DNA of 64,000 nt, taken from contig SKRM01000057.1 in the NCBI GenBank assembly GCA_007118495.1, positions 1-64,000 of the forward strand, read 5' to 3'. Shown in pieces: positions 27,228-35,892 of the stretch. Position 1 is the first letter of the stretch, and each line of letters starts with the position of its first letter. Under the pieces are notes generated by a model. The model did no database searches. It worked only from the letters and a program-made list of their open reading frames with translations, and was not told the DNA's origin. Source of the stretch: Bacteroidales bacterium. Its GTDB lineage: Bacteria > Bacteroidota > Bacteroidia > Bacteroidales > UBA7960. The position numbers and the translations under genes are program-made.

Positions 27228-28556
27228 TTAAGATGATCTTTCCCTGATCATTTTGCCAACAAGGTTTTTTCCTACCCTGATTTGATCAAGCAGAGGCCTG
27301 CCCGAGGGACAAATATAAAGGCATGACCCGCATTCCATACAGTCCATGATTCTTTCTTCTTCACACTCTTCAAGCCTTCTTTTATCGGCAAGCACGGCCA
27401 GCAAATAAGGTTCCAGACCCATAGGGCACACGGTGAGACACTTGGCACAACGTACACAGTTTAGTTCAGGCAAACGCGGAGTTTCTTCTTGAGTAAAAAG
27501 CAGAATTCCTGAAGTGCCCTTGGTGACAGGTGCACCCAGATCATTCAATGCCTTACCCATCATGGGCCCGCCATTGATCACCTTGCCTGTATCTTCAGGC
27601 ATCCCCCCTGCTGCTTCAATCAGGGCACTTACAGGTGTTCCTAACCTCACCATGAAGTTTGAAGGTTTCTTAACCGAAACCCCGGTTACTGTCACAACCC
27701 GCTCAATCAATGGCTTGTTCTTTTGTACAGCTTCATACACTGCCAATGAAGTTCCTACGTTGTGGACAACGCAGCCCACCTCAATGGGCAACTTTCCGGA
27801 GGGCACCTCGCGATCAACCAAAGCCTTTATCAGTTGTTTTTCAGCACCTTGCGGATACTTGACCTTTAAAGGTTCAACAGTGATTCCGGGATATTTGCGA
27901 GCCAGTTCAGTAAGATGGGTAATGGCGTCAGGCTTATTGTTCTCAATCCCAATAATGGCCTTTTCTACACCGAGTGCCCTCATTTGTATGGTGATCCCCA
28001 CCAGCATTTCTTCACCCCTTTCAAGCATGATACGGTGATCAGCTGTCAGGCAGGGTTCACACTCAACCCCGTTAATGATCAGATACGATGCCTTTTTGCC
28101 TTGGGGCACATTCAATTTTACATGAGATGGAAAGGTGGCACCACCCAGACCCACAATACCCATTTCGTGAACTTTTTTGACAATTTCAGGAGCATCGAGG
28201 CTACAATCGCTGATCAGGGTCTGGTCTCTGTCAATTGACTCCATCCAGTCATCCCCATCCACATCGATCAAAATGGCTTGTCTGCGGTAACCACTTGTAT
28301 CGGTTATACTATCGATTTTCGATACAGTTCCCGAAACGGATGCATGGATATGGGCTGAAATGAATGCTTCACCCCGGGCAATAAGCTGACCAACCCTCAC
28401 CTTGTCACCCTTGGTAACCACTGGTTTGGCCGGCACCCCGAGATGTTGTGAAATGGGAATGGCCACAGTACCCGAAGGTGGCAGCCACTCAATGGGCTGT
28501 TTCTCCGCAAACTTGTTTTCAGGTGGATGAACACCTCCTATGGCAAACGTTTTCAA
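27228..28556 (-). CDS. rnfC: Rnf complex NADH-binding subunit RnfC
   Basis: A 442-residue soluble subunit related to complex I NuoF. It starts with the RnfC-type KTFAIGGVHPPE, carries a glycine-rich NADH/FMN region (GLGGATFPSHVKLN) and ends with two ferredoxin-like motifs, CVRCAKCLTVCP and CMECGSCLYICP. It couples NAD to the Rnf electron chain at the cytoplasmic face. It is located 71 nt after rnfB. Confidence 0.95.
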   Translation of the reverse strand: MKTFAIGGVHPPENKFAEKQPIEWLPPSGTVAIPISQHLGVPAKPVVTKGDKVRVGQLIARGEAFISAHIHASVSGTVSKIDSITDTSGYRRQAILIDVDGDDWMESIDRDQTLISDCSLDAPEIVKKVHEMGIVGLGGATFPSHVKLNVPQGKKASYLIINGVECEPCLTADHRIMLERGEEMLVGITIQMRALGVEKAIIGIENNKPDAITHLTELARKYPGITVEPLKVKYPQGAEKQLIKALVDREVPSGKLPIEVGCVVHNVGTSLAVYEAVQKNKPLIERVVTVTGVSVKKPSNFMVRLGTPVSALIEAAGGMPEDTGKVINGGPMMGKALNDLGAPVTKGTSGILLFTQEETPRLPELNCVRCAKCLTVCPMGLEPYLLAVLADKRRLEECEEERIMDCMECGSCLYICPSGRPLLDQIRVGKNLVGKMIRERSS

Positions 28557-28627
28557 TGTGTCTTATTTTGGTTTAACAAATCTCTTGTAATGGATAATGC
28601 AATGCAGCCCAACAGACCGGCAACATA

Positions 28628-29503
28628 TCAGGCTTCCACTTTATTTTCTTCCTTTTCAACCTTAGGTTTTCTGGGCGGAAAATTCAGCTCATGGATGGCA
28701 TTGGTGGGACACACTGGCGGACATTTCCGGCATAATGTACATTTTTCATAATCTATGTAAGCCAGGAAATTTTCAAGTGAGATGGCATCAAATTTACATT
28801 CTTTGACACATTTACCACATCCAATGCAGGCAACCTTGCAATTTTTGCGGGCTACTCCGCCTTTTTCCATATTTATACACGACACAAAAATCCGGCGGTC
28901 TTTTTTGCCTTTTTTCCGCATTTCAATGATGTCGCGCGGGCAAGCTTTCACGCAAGCTCCGCAGGCCACACATTTGTCGTCCAGAATAACAGGCAGACCG
29001 GTTTTATGGTCCATATACATGGCATCAAAAGCGCAAGCCCTTACGCAATCTCCACACCCGAGACAACCGTAGGGACATCCCGCCTCACCTGAAAACAGGC
29101 TGTGGGCAAAAGCACAAGTCATGGCTCCTTCATACCTTACTTTGGGAGGTGCCGATTCACGGCTGCCGCTGCAACGGAGTACTGCGATCATCGGAGTTTG
29201 CTCTCCGGCCTCCCAGCCCATGGCTTTAGCAATATCCTGCATGGCTGCATTACCTCCGGGCGGACAATTGATTCCCTCCAGGCTCTCAGCCCGCACGATG
29301 GCTTCAGCCAATGCGCGGCAACCGGCCAGTCCGCAACCTCCACAATTGGCCCCGGGCAAAAGTTCTTCAACAGTATCAATCCGGGGATCTTCAATTACTT
29401 TGAATTTTTGCGCCACAAGATACAGAATGATGGCCGCGACGCCGCCAATGGCGCCCAGAGAAACGACAGATAAAATGGTGATTTCATTGATTACTTCGTT
29501 CAC
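28628..29503 (-). CDS. rnfB: Rnf complex ferredoxin-oxidising subunit RnfB
   Basis: 291 residues: an N-terminal membrane helix, the four-cysteine Fe-S motif GANCGGCGLAGC plus INCPPGG, and then a string of [4Fe-4S] ferredoxin motifs (CLGCGDCVRAC, CVACGACVKAC, CIGCGKCVKEC, CTLCRKCPPVC), more than in short proteobacterial RnfB and typical of anaerobes. It accepts electrons from reduced ferredoxin. First gene of the operon, with a promoter-like box about 85 nt upstream. Confidence 0.95.
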   Translation of the reverse strand: MNEVINEITILSVVSLGAIGGVAAIILYLVAQKFKVIEDPRIDTVEELLPGANCGGCGLAGCRALAEAIVRAESLEGINCPPGGNAAMQDIAKAMGWEAGEQTPMIAVLRCSGSRESAPPKVRYEGAMTCAFAHSLFSGEAGCPYGCLGCGDCVRACAFDAMYMDHKTGLPVILDDKCVACGACVKACPRDIIEMRKKGKKDRRIFVSCINMEKGGVARKNCKVACIGCGKCVKECKFDAISLENFLAYIDYEKCTLCRKCPPVCPTNAIHELNFPPRKPKVEKEENKVEA

Positions 29504-29784
29504 TGCTCATGGTTTTGTTAGTGAATGAAAAGAAACGAATGCATGTCAGGTTTATAGTTGTGAATGATCACACACAAGACAATGCGCAAAAATAGAAAAC
29601 ATAATGAAAACCCGTGGTACCATACGGCCTTTTTTGCACACACCCAAGACTCTGTTTATGAGTATTTTAGGGTTGTTAATCCGCTAACAATCATAAAATA
29701 GGCTGACTATCAGGCCGCTATAGTCTTGTTTAGAACTACTCTAAATTTCGCGAAACCTAACTTACGCACGTCAGTCAGTGGGTT
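29504..29784. other. 281-nt intergenic region between rnfB and the rseC-like gene
   Basis: No convincing reading frame was found. It holds the rnf promoter box (29587-29594) and two dyads: 29671-29678 with 29685-29692 (8 pairs including one G-T) and GACTAT/ATAGTC at 29705-29710 and 29720-29725. Neither is followed by a good T-run on the minus strand, so their role is unclear; weak termination of the rseC transcript is possible. Confidence 0.5.
29587..29594 (-). promoter_or_regulatory. -7 box of the rnf operon
   Basis: Minus-strand TATTTTTG, an exact TAnnTTTG match, lies about 85 nt upstream of the rnfB ATG. No -33 TTTG was found at standard spacing. Confidence 0.5.
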
Positions 29785-30225
29785 TTATGTCAATAATGAT
29801 GAAGGCCGGATATGGAAGTGGAAAGTCTTGCGTAATTTTTCACGCCAATGGTAAAGGGCCGCATAGTAGGGGACCATGAGCCCAAATGAGACAAGGGCGG
29901 CCAGCCCCTCGTTTCGGGTAATCCAAACCATGGTAAATAATGAAATAACCAGAATGATAAAGGGGAGCATATAGCCCAGGGCCAGTGCCCTGAATCCCAG
30001 CGAACGTTTAAGGAATACTTCGACCTTTTGTCCGGGTTTATAGGTTTCTGCATTGCTGGTCTCTACCTCAACCAGCTTGTCAACAGACTCGGCCATGCCA
30101 CAATGGCTCTTGGCATGGCAGTGACCACAGGCAGCCTGCGACTGAACCCTGACCATTACCCTGAGGGCATCAACCCTTTCAACGATACCGGGATGGCTGA
30201 TTTGTTGTGATCTTTTTATTTCCAT
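29785..30225 (-). CDS. rseC: RseC/MucC-like membrane protein (SoxR-reducing system family)
   Basis: 146 residues from ATG 30225 (MEIKRSQQISHPG); a longer frame upstream would run through a promoter box. The soluble part has a cysteine/histidine motif CGHCHAKSHCG, as in RseC, followed by two membrane helices (ALALGYMLPFIILVISLF and AALVSFGLMVPYYAALY). RseC with Rnf-like proteins reduces SoxR in E. coli, and in many bacteria it is found beside rnf, probably assisting redox assembly. It is on the rnf strand but has its own promoter-like box. Confidence 0.82.
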   Translation of the reverse strand: MEIKRSQQISHPGIVERVDALRVMVRVQSQAACGHCHAKSHCGMAESVDKLVEVETSNAETYKPGQKVEVFLKRSLGFRALALGYMLPFIILVISLFTMVWITRNEGLAALVSFGLMVPYYAALYHWREKLRKTFHFHIRPSSLLT

Positions 30226-30234
30226 TGTATGGTA

Positions 30235-30242
30235 CAAAAATA
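30235..30242 (-). promoter_or_regulatory. -7 box of the rseC-like gene
   Basis: Minus-strand TATTTTTG, exact match, ends 9 nt before the ATG at 30225, implying a very short leader. It is divergent from the + strand box at 30286-30293. Confidence 0.45.
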
Positions 30243-30285
30243 CAAACATTCGTTCAGCTAAAGACAAGACTGTAATGAAAACACG

Positions 30286-30293
30286 TATTTTTG
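30286..30293 (+). promoter_or_regulatory. -7 box of the phosphodiesterase-ispG operon
   Basis: TATTTTTG, an exact TAnnTTTG match, lies 28 nt upstream of the ATG at 30322. No clear -33 element. Confidence 0.5.
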
Positions 30294-30321
30294 CAATATC
30301 AAAAACCAAACATCTTATCCA

Positions 30322-31560
30322 ATGAAACAAATTCCCTTATCCAAGATAGTGGTCATCGTGGTGGCTTTTTTCACCCTGATTTCACTGAGCGCTTGCAAAA
30401 CCCACGACGAAGGCCCGAGAGAGGACATTTACCTGATTATGCTCTCAATGGACGGATTCCGCTGGGATTATGCAGACCGTGTCCCCACCCCCAACCTCGA
30501 TTTTATTGCACAACACGGAGTAAAGGCAGAATATGTGATCCCCGCTTTTCCAAGTAATACATTTCCAAACCATTACACCATGGCCACCGGACTCTATCCC
30601 GACAACCACGGCATCGTCAATAATAATTTTTACTGTCCTGATATGGATATGACTTACCGCATGCGTGACCGGGAGTCCGTTGAAAACGGGGCATTTTATG
30701 GTGGTGAACCCATTTGGGTGACGGCCGAAAAACAAGGCATGACATCCGCTTCCTATTTTTGGGTTGGTTCTGAGGCGGCCGTCAAAGGGATCCAACCAAC
30801 TTACTGGAAGGTATACAATACCACCGACCCCTTTGCAGCCCGCATAGACACAGTAGCTTACTGGCTGCAACTGCCGGTTGAAGAACGTCCCCAACTAATC
30901 ACTTTTTATTTCAATGAGCCAGATGGGCAAGGACACCGTACTGGTCCTGACAGCAGAGAAATCGACGAGTTGGTTATGGAGCTTGACCAACTGGTGGGCT
31001 ATCTGCTTGAAACAATCCGCAGTTTACCCATGGCTGACCAGATCAATCTGATTGTAACTTCTGACCATGGCATGACTGAAAGGCGCACCAAGGGGTATAT
31101 TGACCTTTCACAGTATATTGACAGAGACTGGATTGACATTGCCTTTGGAGGTAATCCCACCATGATGTGGCGGCCTGCTCCTGGCATGACTGACAGCATT
31201 TACAACATCCTGAAAGAGGTTGACCATTTGAATATCTGGAAAACCGGCGAGCTCCCCGAACGTTTGAATTTCGGGCATAATCCCCGCACCCTCGACCTGG
31301 TGGTCATGGCAGATGACAACTGGAATATCGGCTGGGGAGAGCGAACCGAATCTTTCTATTCGGGAGGAGGACATGGCTGGGACAATGCTTTCAAAGACAT
31401 GCATACCATCTTTTATGCCATTGGTCCTGACTTCAAACAAGGACACCTCCACTCTGCCTTTGAACTGGTTGACCTCTACCCCTTAATCGCTAAAATTATG
31501 GGGCTCGACCCTGCGCCAGTTGACGGGAAGCTTGAACGCGTAAGCGGAATGCTCAGGTAA
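30322..31560 (+). CDS. Nucleotide pyrophosphatase/phosphodiesterase-like lipoprotein
   Basis: A 412-residue alkaline-phosphatase-superfamily protein. A lipoprotein signal ends in LSLSAC (C25), so the protein is membrane-anchored outside the cytoplasm. The NPP-type active site is visible: metal ligand D44 (SMDGFRWDY), nucleophile T80 (PSNTFPNHYT), then NEPDGQGHRTGP, TSDHGMTE and the late GGHGWDN. Such enzymes cleave nucleotide or other phosphodiester and pyrophosphate bonds. IspG starts 4 nt after its stop, so the two are probably co-transcribed. Confidence 0.88.
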   Translation: MKQIPLSKIVVIVVAFFTLISLSACKTHDEGPREDIYLIMLSMDGFRWDYADRVPTPNLDFIAQHGVKAEYVIPAFPSNTFPNHYTMATGLYPDNHGIVNNNFYCPDMDMTYRMRDRESVENGAFYGGEPIWVTAEKQGMTSASYFWVGSEAAVKGIQPTYWKVYNTTDPFAARIDTVAYWLQLPVEERPQLITFYFNEPDGQGHRTGPDSREIDELVMELDQLVGYLLETIRSLPMADQINLIVTSDHGMTERRTKGYIDLSQYIDRDWIDIAFGGNPTMMWRPAPGMTDSIYNILKEVDHLNIWKTGELPERLNFGHNPRTLDLVVMADDNWNIGWGERTESFYSGGGHGWDNAFKDMHTIFYAIGPDFKQGHLHSAFELVDLYPLIAKIMGLDPAPVDGKLERVSGMLR

Positions 31561-31564
31561 GCGC

Positions 31565-32977
31565 ATGTTATCTCAAACCCCATATCACTTTAAATCACGG
31601 GTAGTAAGAATCGGAGGACTCCCCCTTGGTGGCAACAATCCCATCAGGATTCAGTCGATGACCAATACCCCCACAGGTGATGTGGGCGCTACCATTGACC
31701 AGTGCATACGTTGTTTTGATGCCGGTGCTGATTTCATGCGCATCAGCGTGCCAGACAATGATGCCCTTGAGAACCTTAAACGGGTTAAAAACGGATTACT
31801 GGCATCAGGGTATGAACAGGGCCTTGTAGCTGACATTCATTTTAAACCCGGGCTTGCCCTGGCTGCAGCCAAAATTGTCGAGAAAGTCAGGATCAACCCC
31901 GGAAACTACCACAAACAGTCAGGAAATACCAGGAGAGCAAACAAAGATCAGGACAAGGAGCATGAATACGATCTTATACGGACCAATCTGGCTCCCCTGC
32001 TGCAAGTGTGCAATGATTACGGAACAGCCATACGCATCGGGACCAATGCAGGTTCACTCTCTGCATCAATTGTGCAAGAATTTGGACATGGAGCCAAAGC
32101 CATGGTCGAAAGCACCATGGCCTATCTGCAGCTTTTTGAAGAAGCCGGTTTTTTCGATACCGTTGTATCGCTTAAGTCGAGCGACCCATTGACCATGTTG
32201 GAGTCATATTTCATGATGGGGTTGCGAATGGCCGAAAAAAACATGTATTACCCTTTGCATATTGGCGTTACAGAGGCTGGCAGTGATGCAGCAGGAAGGA
32301 TCAGGTCGGCCATAGGGGTTATCCCCCTGTTAGACATGGGCCTGGCAGATACCATCAGGATTAGTCTTACAGAGCCACCCGAAAACGAGGTGGTTTTTGC
32401 CCGTAAGCTTATCAACCCAACAGAGAGCTCCAACATGCAGCATGATCCCGATCAGGTGCTGGCAGACTTATGTCATGGTTTTGTCTGGCAAGTCATTTCT
32501 ATGCACCATGCCACAAAGACCAGGCCCTGGCTGATTAAGGCAATACCCCCTGATAAGGCCTATGAAAAAGATCTGGAATCACTGAAAAAGGAAATCATCG
32601 AGGCTGCCGTGGCCAAAGGTGCAGAATCGCACGAAAATTCTGAGAAACTGGCTGACCAGCTCCTTCAATCTGCAGGGCTCAGGGCAACGGATACTGAATT
32701 CATTTCATGCCCAAGCTGCGCACGCACTGCTGTCGATCTGGTAAGTCTGACCAGTAAGGTAAAAACTGCGTTGTCAGGACACCCCGGACTAAAGGTGGCC
32801 ATCATGGGTTGCATTGTGAATGGCCCCGGTGAAATGGCTGATGCCGATTATGGAATCATGGGTACAGGAAAGGGTAACCTGGATGTTTACAAGGGTAAGG
32901 ATGCTGTGTACCGGAATTTACATGAGGATGATGCCATCAATGCGCTGACAAAGCTTGTAAATGCATATAAAGAGTAG
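31565..32977 (+). CDS. ispG: 4-hydroxy-3-methylbut-2-enyl diphosphate synthase (IspG/GcpE)
   Basis: A 470-residue MEP-pathway enzyme: a TIM barrel with IRIQSMTNTPTGDV, VADIHFKPGLA and KVRINPGNY, and a C-terminal Fe-S domain with SCPSC, GCIVNGPGEM and ADYGIMGTG. The three cysteines and one glutamate binding the [4Fe-4S] cluster are intact. Between barrel and Fe-S domain about 100 residues replace the short linker of the E. coli enzyme (about 370 residues); plant and Bacteroides forms have a longer insert as I recall. It makes HMBPP from MEcPP. A full mevalonate block is 10 kb away, which is unusual. Confidence 0.93.
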   Translation: MLSQTPYHFKSRVVRIGGLPLGGNNPIRIQSMTNTPTGDVGATIDQCIRCFDAGADFMRISVPDNDALENLKRVKNGLLASGYEQGLVADIHFKPGLALAAAKIVEKVRINPGNYHKQSGNTRRANKDQDKEHEYDLIRTNLAPLLQVCNDYGTAIRIGTNAGSLSASIVQEFGHGAKAMVESTMAYLQLFEEAGFFDTVVSLKSSDPLTMLESYFMMGLRMAEKNMYYPLHIGVTEAGSDAAGRIRSAIGVIPLLDMGLADTIRISLTEPPENEVVFARKLINPTESSNMQHDPDQVLADLCHGFVWQVISMHHATKTRPWLIKAIPPDKAYEKDLESLKKEIIEAAVAKGAESHENSEKLADQLLQSAGLRATDTEFISCPSCARTAVDLVSLTSKVKTALSGHPGLKVAIMGCIVNGPGEMADADYGIMGTGKGNLDVYKGKDAVYRNLHEDDAINALTKLVNAYKE

Positions 32978-33022
32978 TATCTTTCAAATAAGCGTAAAAA
33001 GGTGCGCATGAAAAACTTTGTA

Positions 33023-33030
33023 TACATTTG
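33023..33030 (+). promoter_or_regulatory. -7 box of the trkA-trkH operon
   Basis: TACATTTG, an exact TAnnTTTG match, lies 30 nt upstream of the trkA ATG at 33061. A TTTG at 33017-33020 is too close to serve as -33. Confidence 0.5.
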
Positions 33031-33060
33031 TGGTGTTGTTTCCCTTGACCCTCGAAAGCC

Positions 33061-34407
33061 ATGAGAATAATCATTACCGGTGACAGTGAGGTAGCCTTGC
33101 ATTTGGCTGAATTACTTTCAGGTGAAAACCATGATGTAACACTTATTTCGCCCGACAGGGATTTTCTGAAGCTGATTGAAGTACATTCAGATCTGATGAC
33201 CCTGGTAGGTGACTCCACGTCTATCCAGGTATTGAAAAATGCCGGAGTTAAAAGAACCGATCTGCTGATAAGTGCCCACAAAGACGGAAGGTTCAACCTG
33301 CTGACGGCTTTGCTGGCCAAGAGACTGGGTACAAAAAAATGCATCGCCAAAGTCAACGAACCCGAATATCTGACCCAAGATTGCAAAGACCATTACAAGG
33401 AGCTTGGAATTGACTTTTTGGTATCACCTGAAAAAATAGCAGCAAAAGAAATCGCAAATTTGCTCAACAATACAGCCGCTGCTGAAATATTTGATTTTTC
33501 TGATACCCGGCTATCGCTGATGCTTGTCAAGCTTGACGAAGGCGCACCCGTGATCGGGAAAACCCTGTCTGAAATAGCAGAAGAATACAAGGAACTCGAT
33601 TTCAGGGCCGTTTCAATCCACAGAAGGGCCCGAACCATCATCCCCAAGGGAGATGATATTTTTCAGGCCGGTGATCTGGCCTATGTTGTCACCAAGCCCA
33701 CCGGCATTGATCACCTACTGCAGTTAAGCGGGAAAAACCGTTTTGAGATCAGAAATGTGATGATTGTGGGTGGGGGGGCCGTGGGCAGCCATACTGCTGC
33801 CGCCCTGGAGAAAAAATTCAATGTAAAACTTTTTGAACTAAATAGTGACCGGGCTGCTGAGCTGACAGATTCACTGCGTTCAAGCCTGATCATTAACGGC
33901 GATGCCCGAAATATCAATTTGCTTGAGAGTGAGGGTGTCGGCTCAATGGATGCCTTTGTGGCAGTAACCAATAACTCTGAAACAAATATTCTCACCTGTC
34001 TGCTGGCCAGGCGTTATGGTGTAAGGAAGACCATCGCGCTCGTTGAAAACATTGACTTTATAGACATCTCACAAAGTGTGGGCATTGATACCATTATCAA
34101 CAAGAAATTGGCTACCGCCAGTTATATCATCCGGTTTACCATGACAGCTGAAGTCATATCTACCAAATGCCTCACCAGTGTCGATGCTGAAGTATTCGAA
34201 TTTCACGCCAAAGAAGGTTCGCCCATCACCAAAAAACCCATCAGGAAATTAAATTTCCCAAAACAGGCAATAATAGGGGGGTTTATCAGGGGTGAATCAG
34301 GGTATATTGCCAGGGGTGATATGCAGATCCAGCCAGGCGACAAGGTGGTGGTATTTGCCTTGCCTGAAGCATTTCACGGGGTTGATAAGATGTTTAAAAG
34401 CAAGTAG
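33061..34407 (+). CDS. trkA: Trk potassium uptake regulatory subunit TrkA
   Basis: A 448-residue cytoplasmic protein with two RCK repeats, each an NAD-binding Rossmann fold followed by a TrkA-C domain. The second nucleotide loop is canonical (MIVGGGAVGSHTAA); the first reads IITGDSEVALHLAELL and lacks the usual Gly-x-Gly, so nucleotide binding there may differ. It gates TrkH. The first trkH begins 5 nt after the stop. Confidence 0.92.
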   Translation: MRIIITGDSEVALHLAELLSGENHDVTLISPDRDFLKLIEVHSDLMTLVGDSTSIQVLKNAGVKRTDLLISAHKDGRFNLLTALLAKRLGTKKCIAKVNEPEYLTQDCKDHYKELGIDFLVSPEKIAAKEIANLLNNTAAAEIFDFSDTRLSLMLVKLDEGAPVIGKTLSEIAEEYKELDFRAVSIHRRARTIIPKGDDIFQAGDLAYVVTKPTGIDHLLQLSGKNRFEIRNVMIVGGGAVGSHTAAALEKKFNVKLFELNSDRAAELTDSLRSSLIINGDARNINLLESEGVGSMDAFVAVTNNSETNILTCLLARRYGVRKTIALVENIDFIDISQSVGIDTIINKKLATASYIIRFTMTAEVISTKCLTSVDAEVFEFHAKEGSPITKKPIRKLNFPKQAIIGGFIRGESGYIARGDMQIQPGDKVVVFALPEAFHGVDKMFKSK

Positions 34408-34412
34408 GCGCA

Positions 34413-35879
34413 GTGGCAGCACGGACATCCATAAATGGGAGGTTAATCACCAAGTTCACCGGCATTCTGATCATGATGCTTTCAATCTTTATGCTCATAT
34501 CCATCAGTTGGTCTGTGTATTATAATGAAACCCACACCACCCAATATCTTCTCTTATCATCGGCCATCACATTTTTTTCGGGTTTTCTGGCCTATATGCT
34601 TACCCGCCGGCACGACCACCGCAATATCGGAAAAAAAGAAGGCTATGTAATTGTTACCGTTATTTATATCAGTATTTCGTTTTTTGGCTCCCTTCCCTTT
34701 TTCTTGTCGGGTGCCATTCCAAATTTTTCAGATGCGTTTTTTGAGTCCACATCAGGCATTGCCACAACCGGAGCAACCATTCTTACTGATATTGAAGCCA
34801 TACCCAAAGGGCTTTTGTTCTGGCGCAGCATGACTCATTGGTTGGGGGGGATGGGCATTATTGTACTGACCCTGGCCATTTTACCCATTCTGGGTGTGGG
34901 AGGCATGCAGCTTTTTGTGGCTGAAGTACCCGGGACCACCCCCAGCAGGCTCCACCCCCGAATCACACAGACCGCCAAAAGACTATGGGGTATATATGCT
35001 GGGCTGACCCTTGTCCAGACCATACTGTTGATGTTTGGGGGCATGGATTTCTTCCATAGCCTCAACCATGCATTCAGTACGGTTGCCACAGGGGGGTTCT
35101 CCACCCAGAATGATAGCATTGCCGGCTATTCGCCGTATATCCAGTATGTCATCGTCTTATTCATGATACTGGGAGCAACCAGTTTCTCCCTCCATTATTT
35201 TGTGTTGAAGGGTCAGTTTGAAAAGGTGCTGAACAATGAAGAATTCAGGTTCTACCTGGGTGTGATAGCTTCATTTACGGTGTTTTTCTTTCTTGTGCTA
35301 CTGGCTGTAAACCAAAGTGGTATTGAATATACCTTCAGAAAAAGCCTTTTCCAGGTGGTATCCATCATCACCACCACAGGATTTGTTACCACAGACTATA
35401 TGGAGTGGGAAGGATTCCTTTGGTTCTTTCTGTTCATCCTGATGTTTACCGGAGGTTGTATCGGATCAACAGCGGGCGGGCTTAAAATGATCCGTGTTCT
35501 GGTACTGATTAAAAACACAAGACTTGAATTCAAACGCCTCCTCCACCCAATGGCCATCATTCCGGTCAGGGTTAATCAAAAAACAATTCCCCAGGAGATC
35601 ATCCATAATTTTTTGGCATTTTTCCTCTTGTATATGTTACTTTTTATGGGTGGGGCAGCTACCATGACATTGTTCGGACTCGATTTTACCTCAGCCATTG
35701 GCGCTTCAGCTGCCACCCTGGGCAATATCGGACCTGCCATTGCCAATGTTGGCCCCATTGACAGTTATGCCAACATACCCGATGCTGCCAAATGGATTCT
35801 AAGCCTGTATATGATTTTGGGCAGGTTGGAAATATTCACCGTACTATTGCTGCTATCTCCGAGTTTTTACAAGAAATAA
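34413..35879 (+). CDS. trkH: Trk potassium channel subunit TrkH, copy 1
   Basis: A 488-residue membrane protein of the SKT family with four pore loops: SGIATTGATIL, TVATGGFST, ITTTGFVTT and TLGNIGPAI, which carry the filter glycines. A GTG at 34413 is used as start (MAARTSINGRLITK), 5 nt after trkA. The next gene is a close paralogue of the same length 13 nt downstream, so the operon codes for two pore subunits with one TrkA. Confidence 0.92.
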   Translation: MAARTSINGRLITKFTGILIMMLSIFMLISISWSVYYNETHTTQYLLLSSAITFFSGFLAYMLTRRHDHRNIGKKEGYVIVTVIYISISFFGSLPFFLSGAIPNFSDAFFESTSGIATTGATILTDIEAIPKGLLFWRSMTHWLGGMGIIVLTLAILPILGVGGMQLFVAEVPGTTPSRLHPRITQTAKRLWGIYAGLTLVQTILLMFGGMDFFHSLNHAFSTVATGGFSTQNDSIAGYSPYIQYVIVLFMILGATSFSLHYFVLKGQFEKVLNNEEFRFYLGVIASFTVFFFLVLLAVNQSGIEYTFRKSLFQVVSIITTTGFVTTDYMEWEGFLWFFLFILMFTGGCIGSTAGGLKMIRVLVLIKNTRLEFKRLLHPMAIIPVRVNQKTIPQEIIHNFLAFFLLYMLLFMGGAATMTLFGLDFTSAIGASAATLGNIGPAIANVGPIDSYANIPDAAKWILSLYMILGRLEIFTVLLLLSPSFYKK

Positions 35880-35892
35880 ACACCAAAACAAA

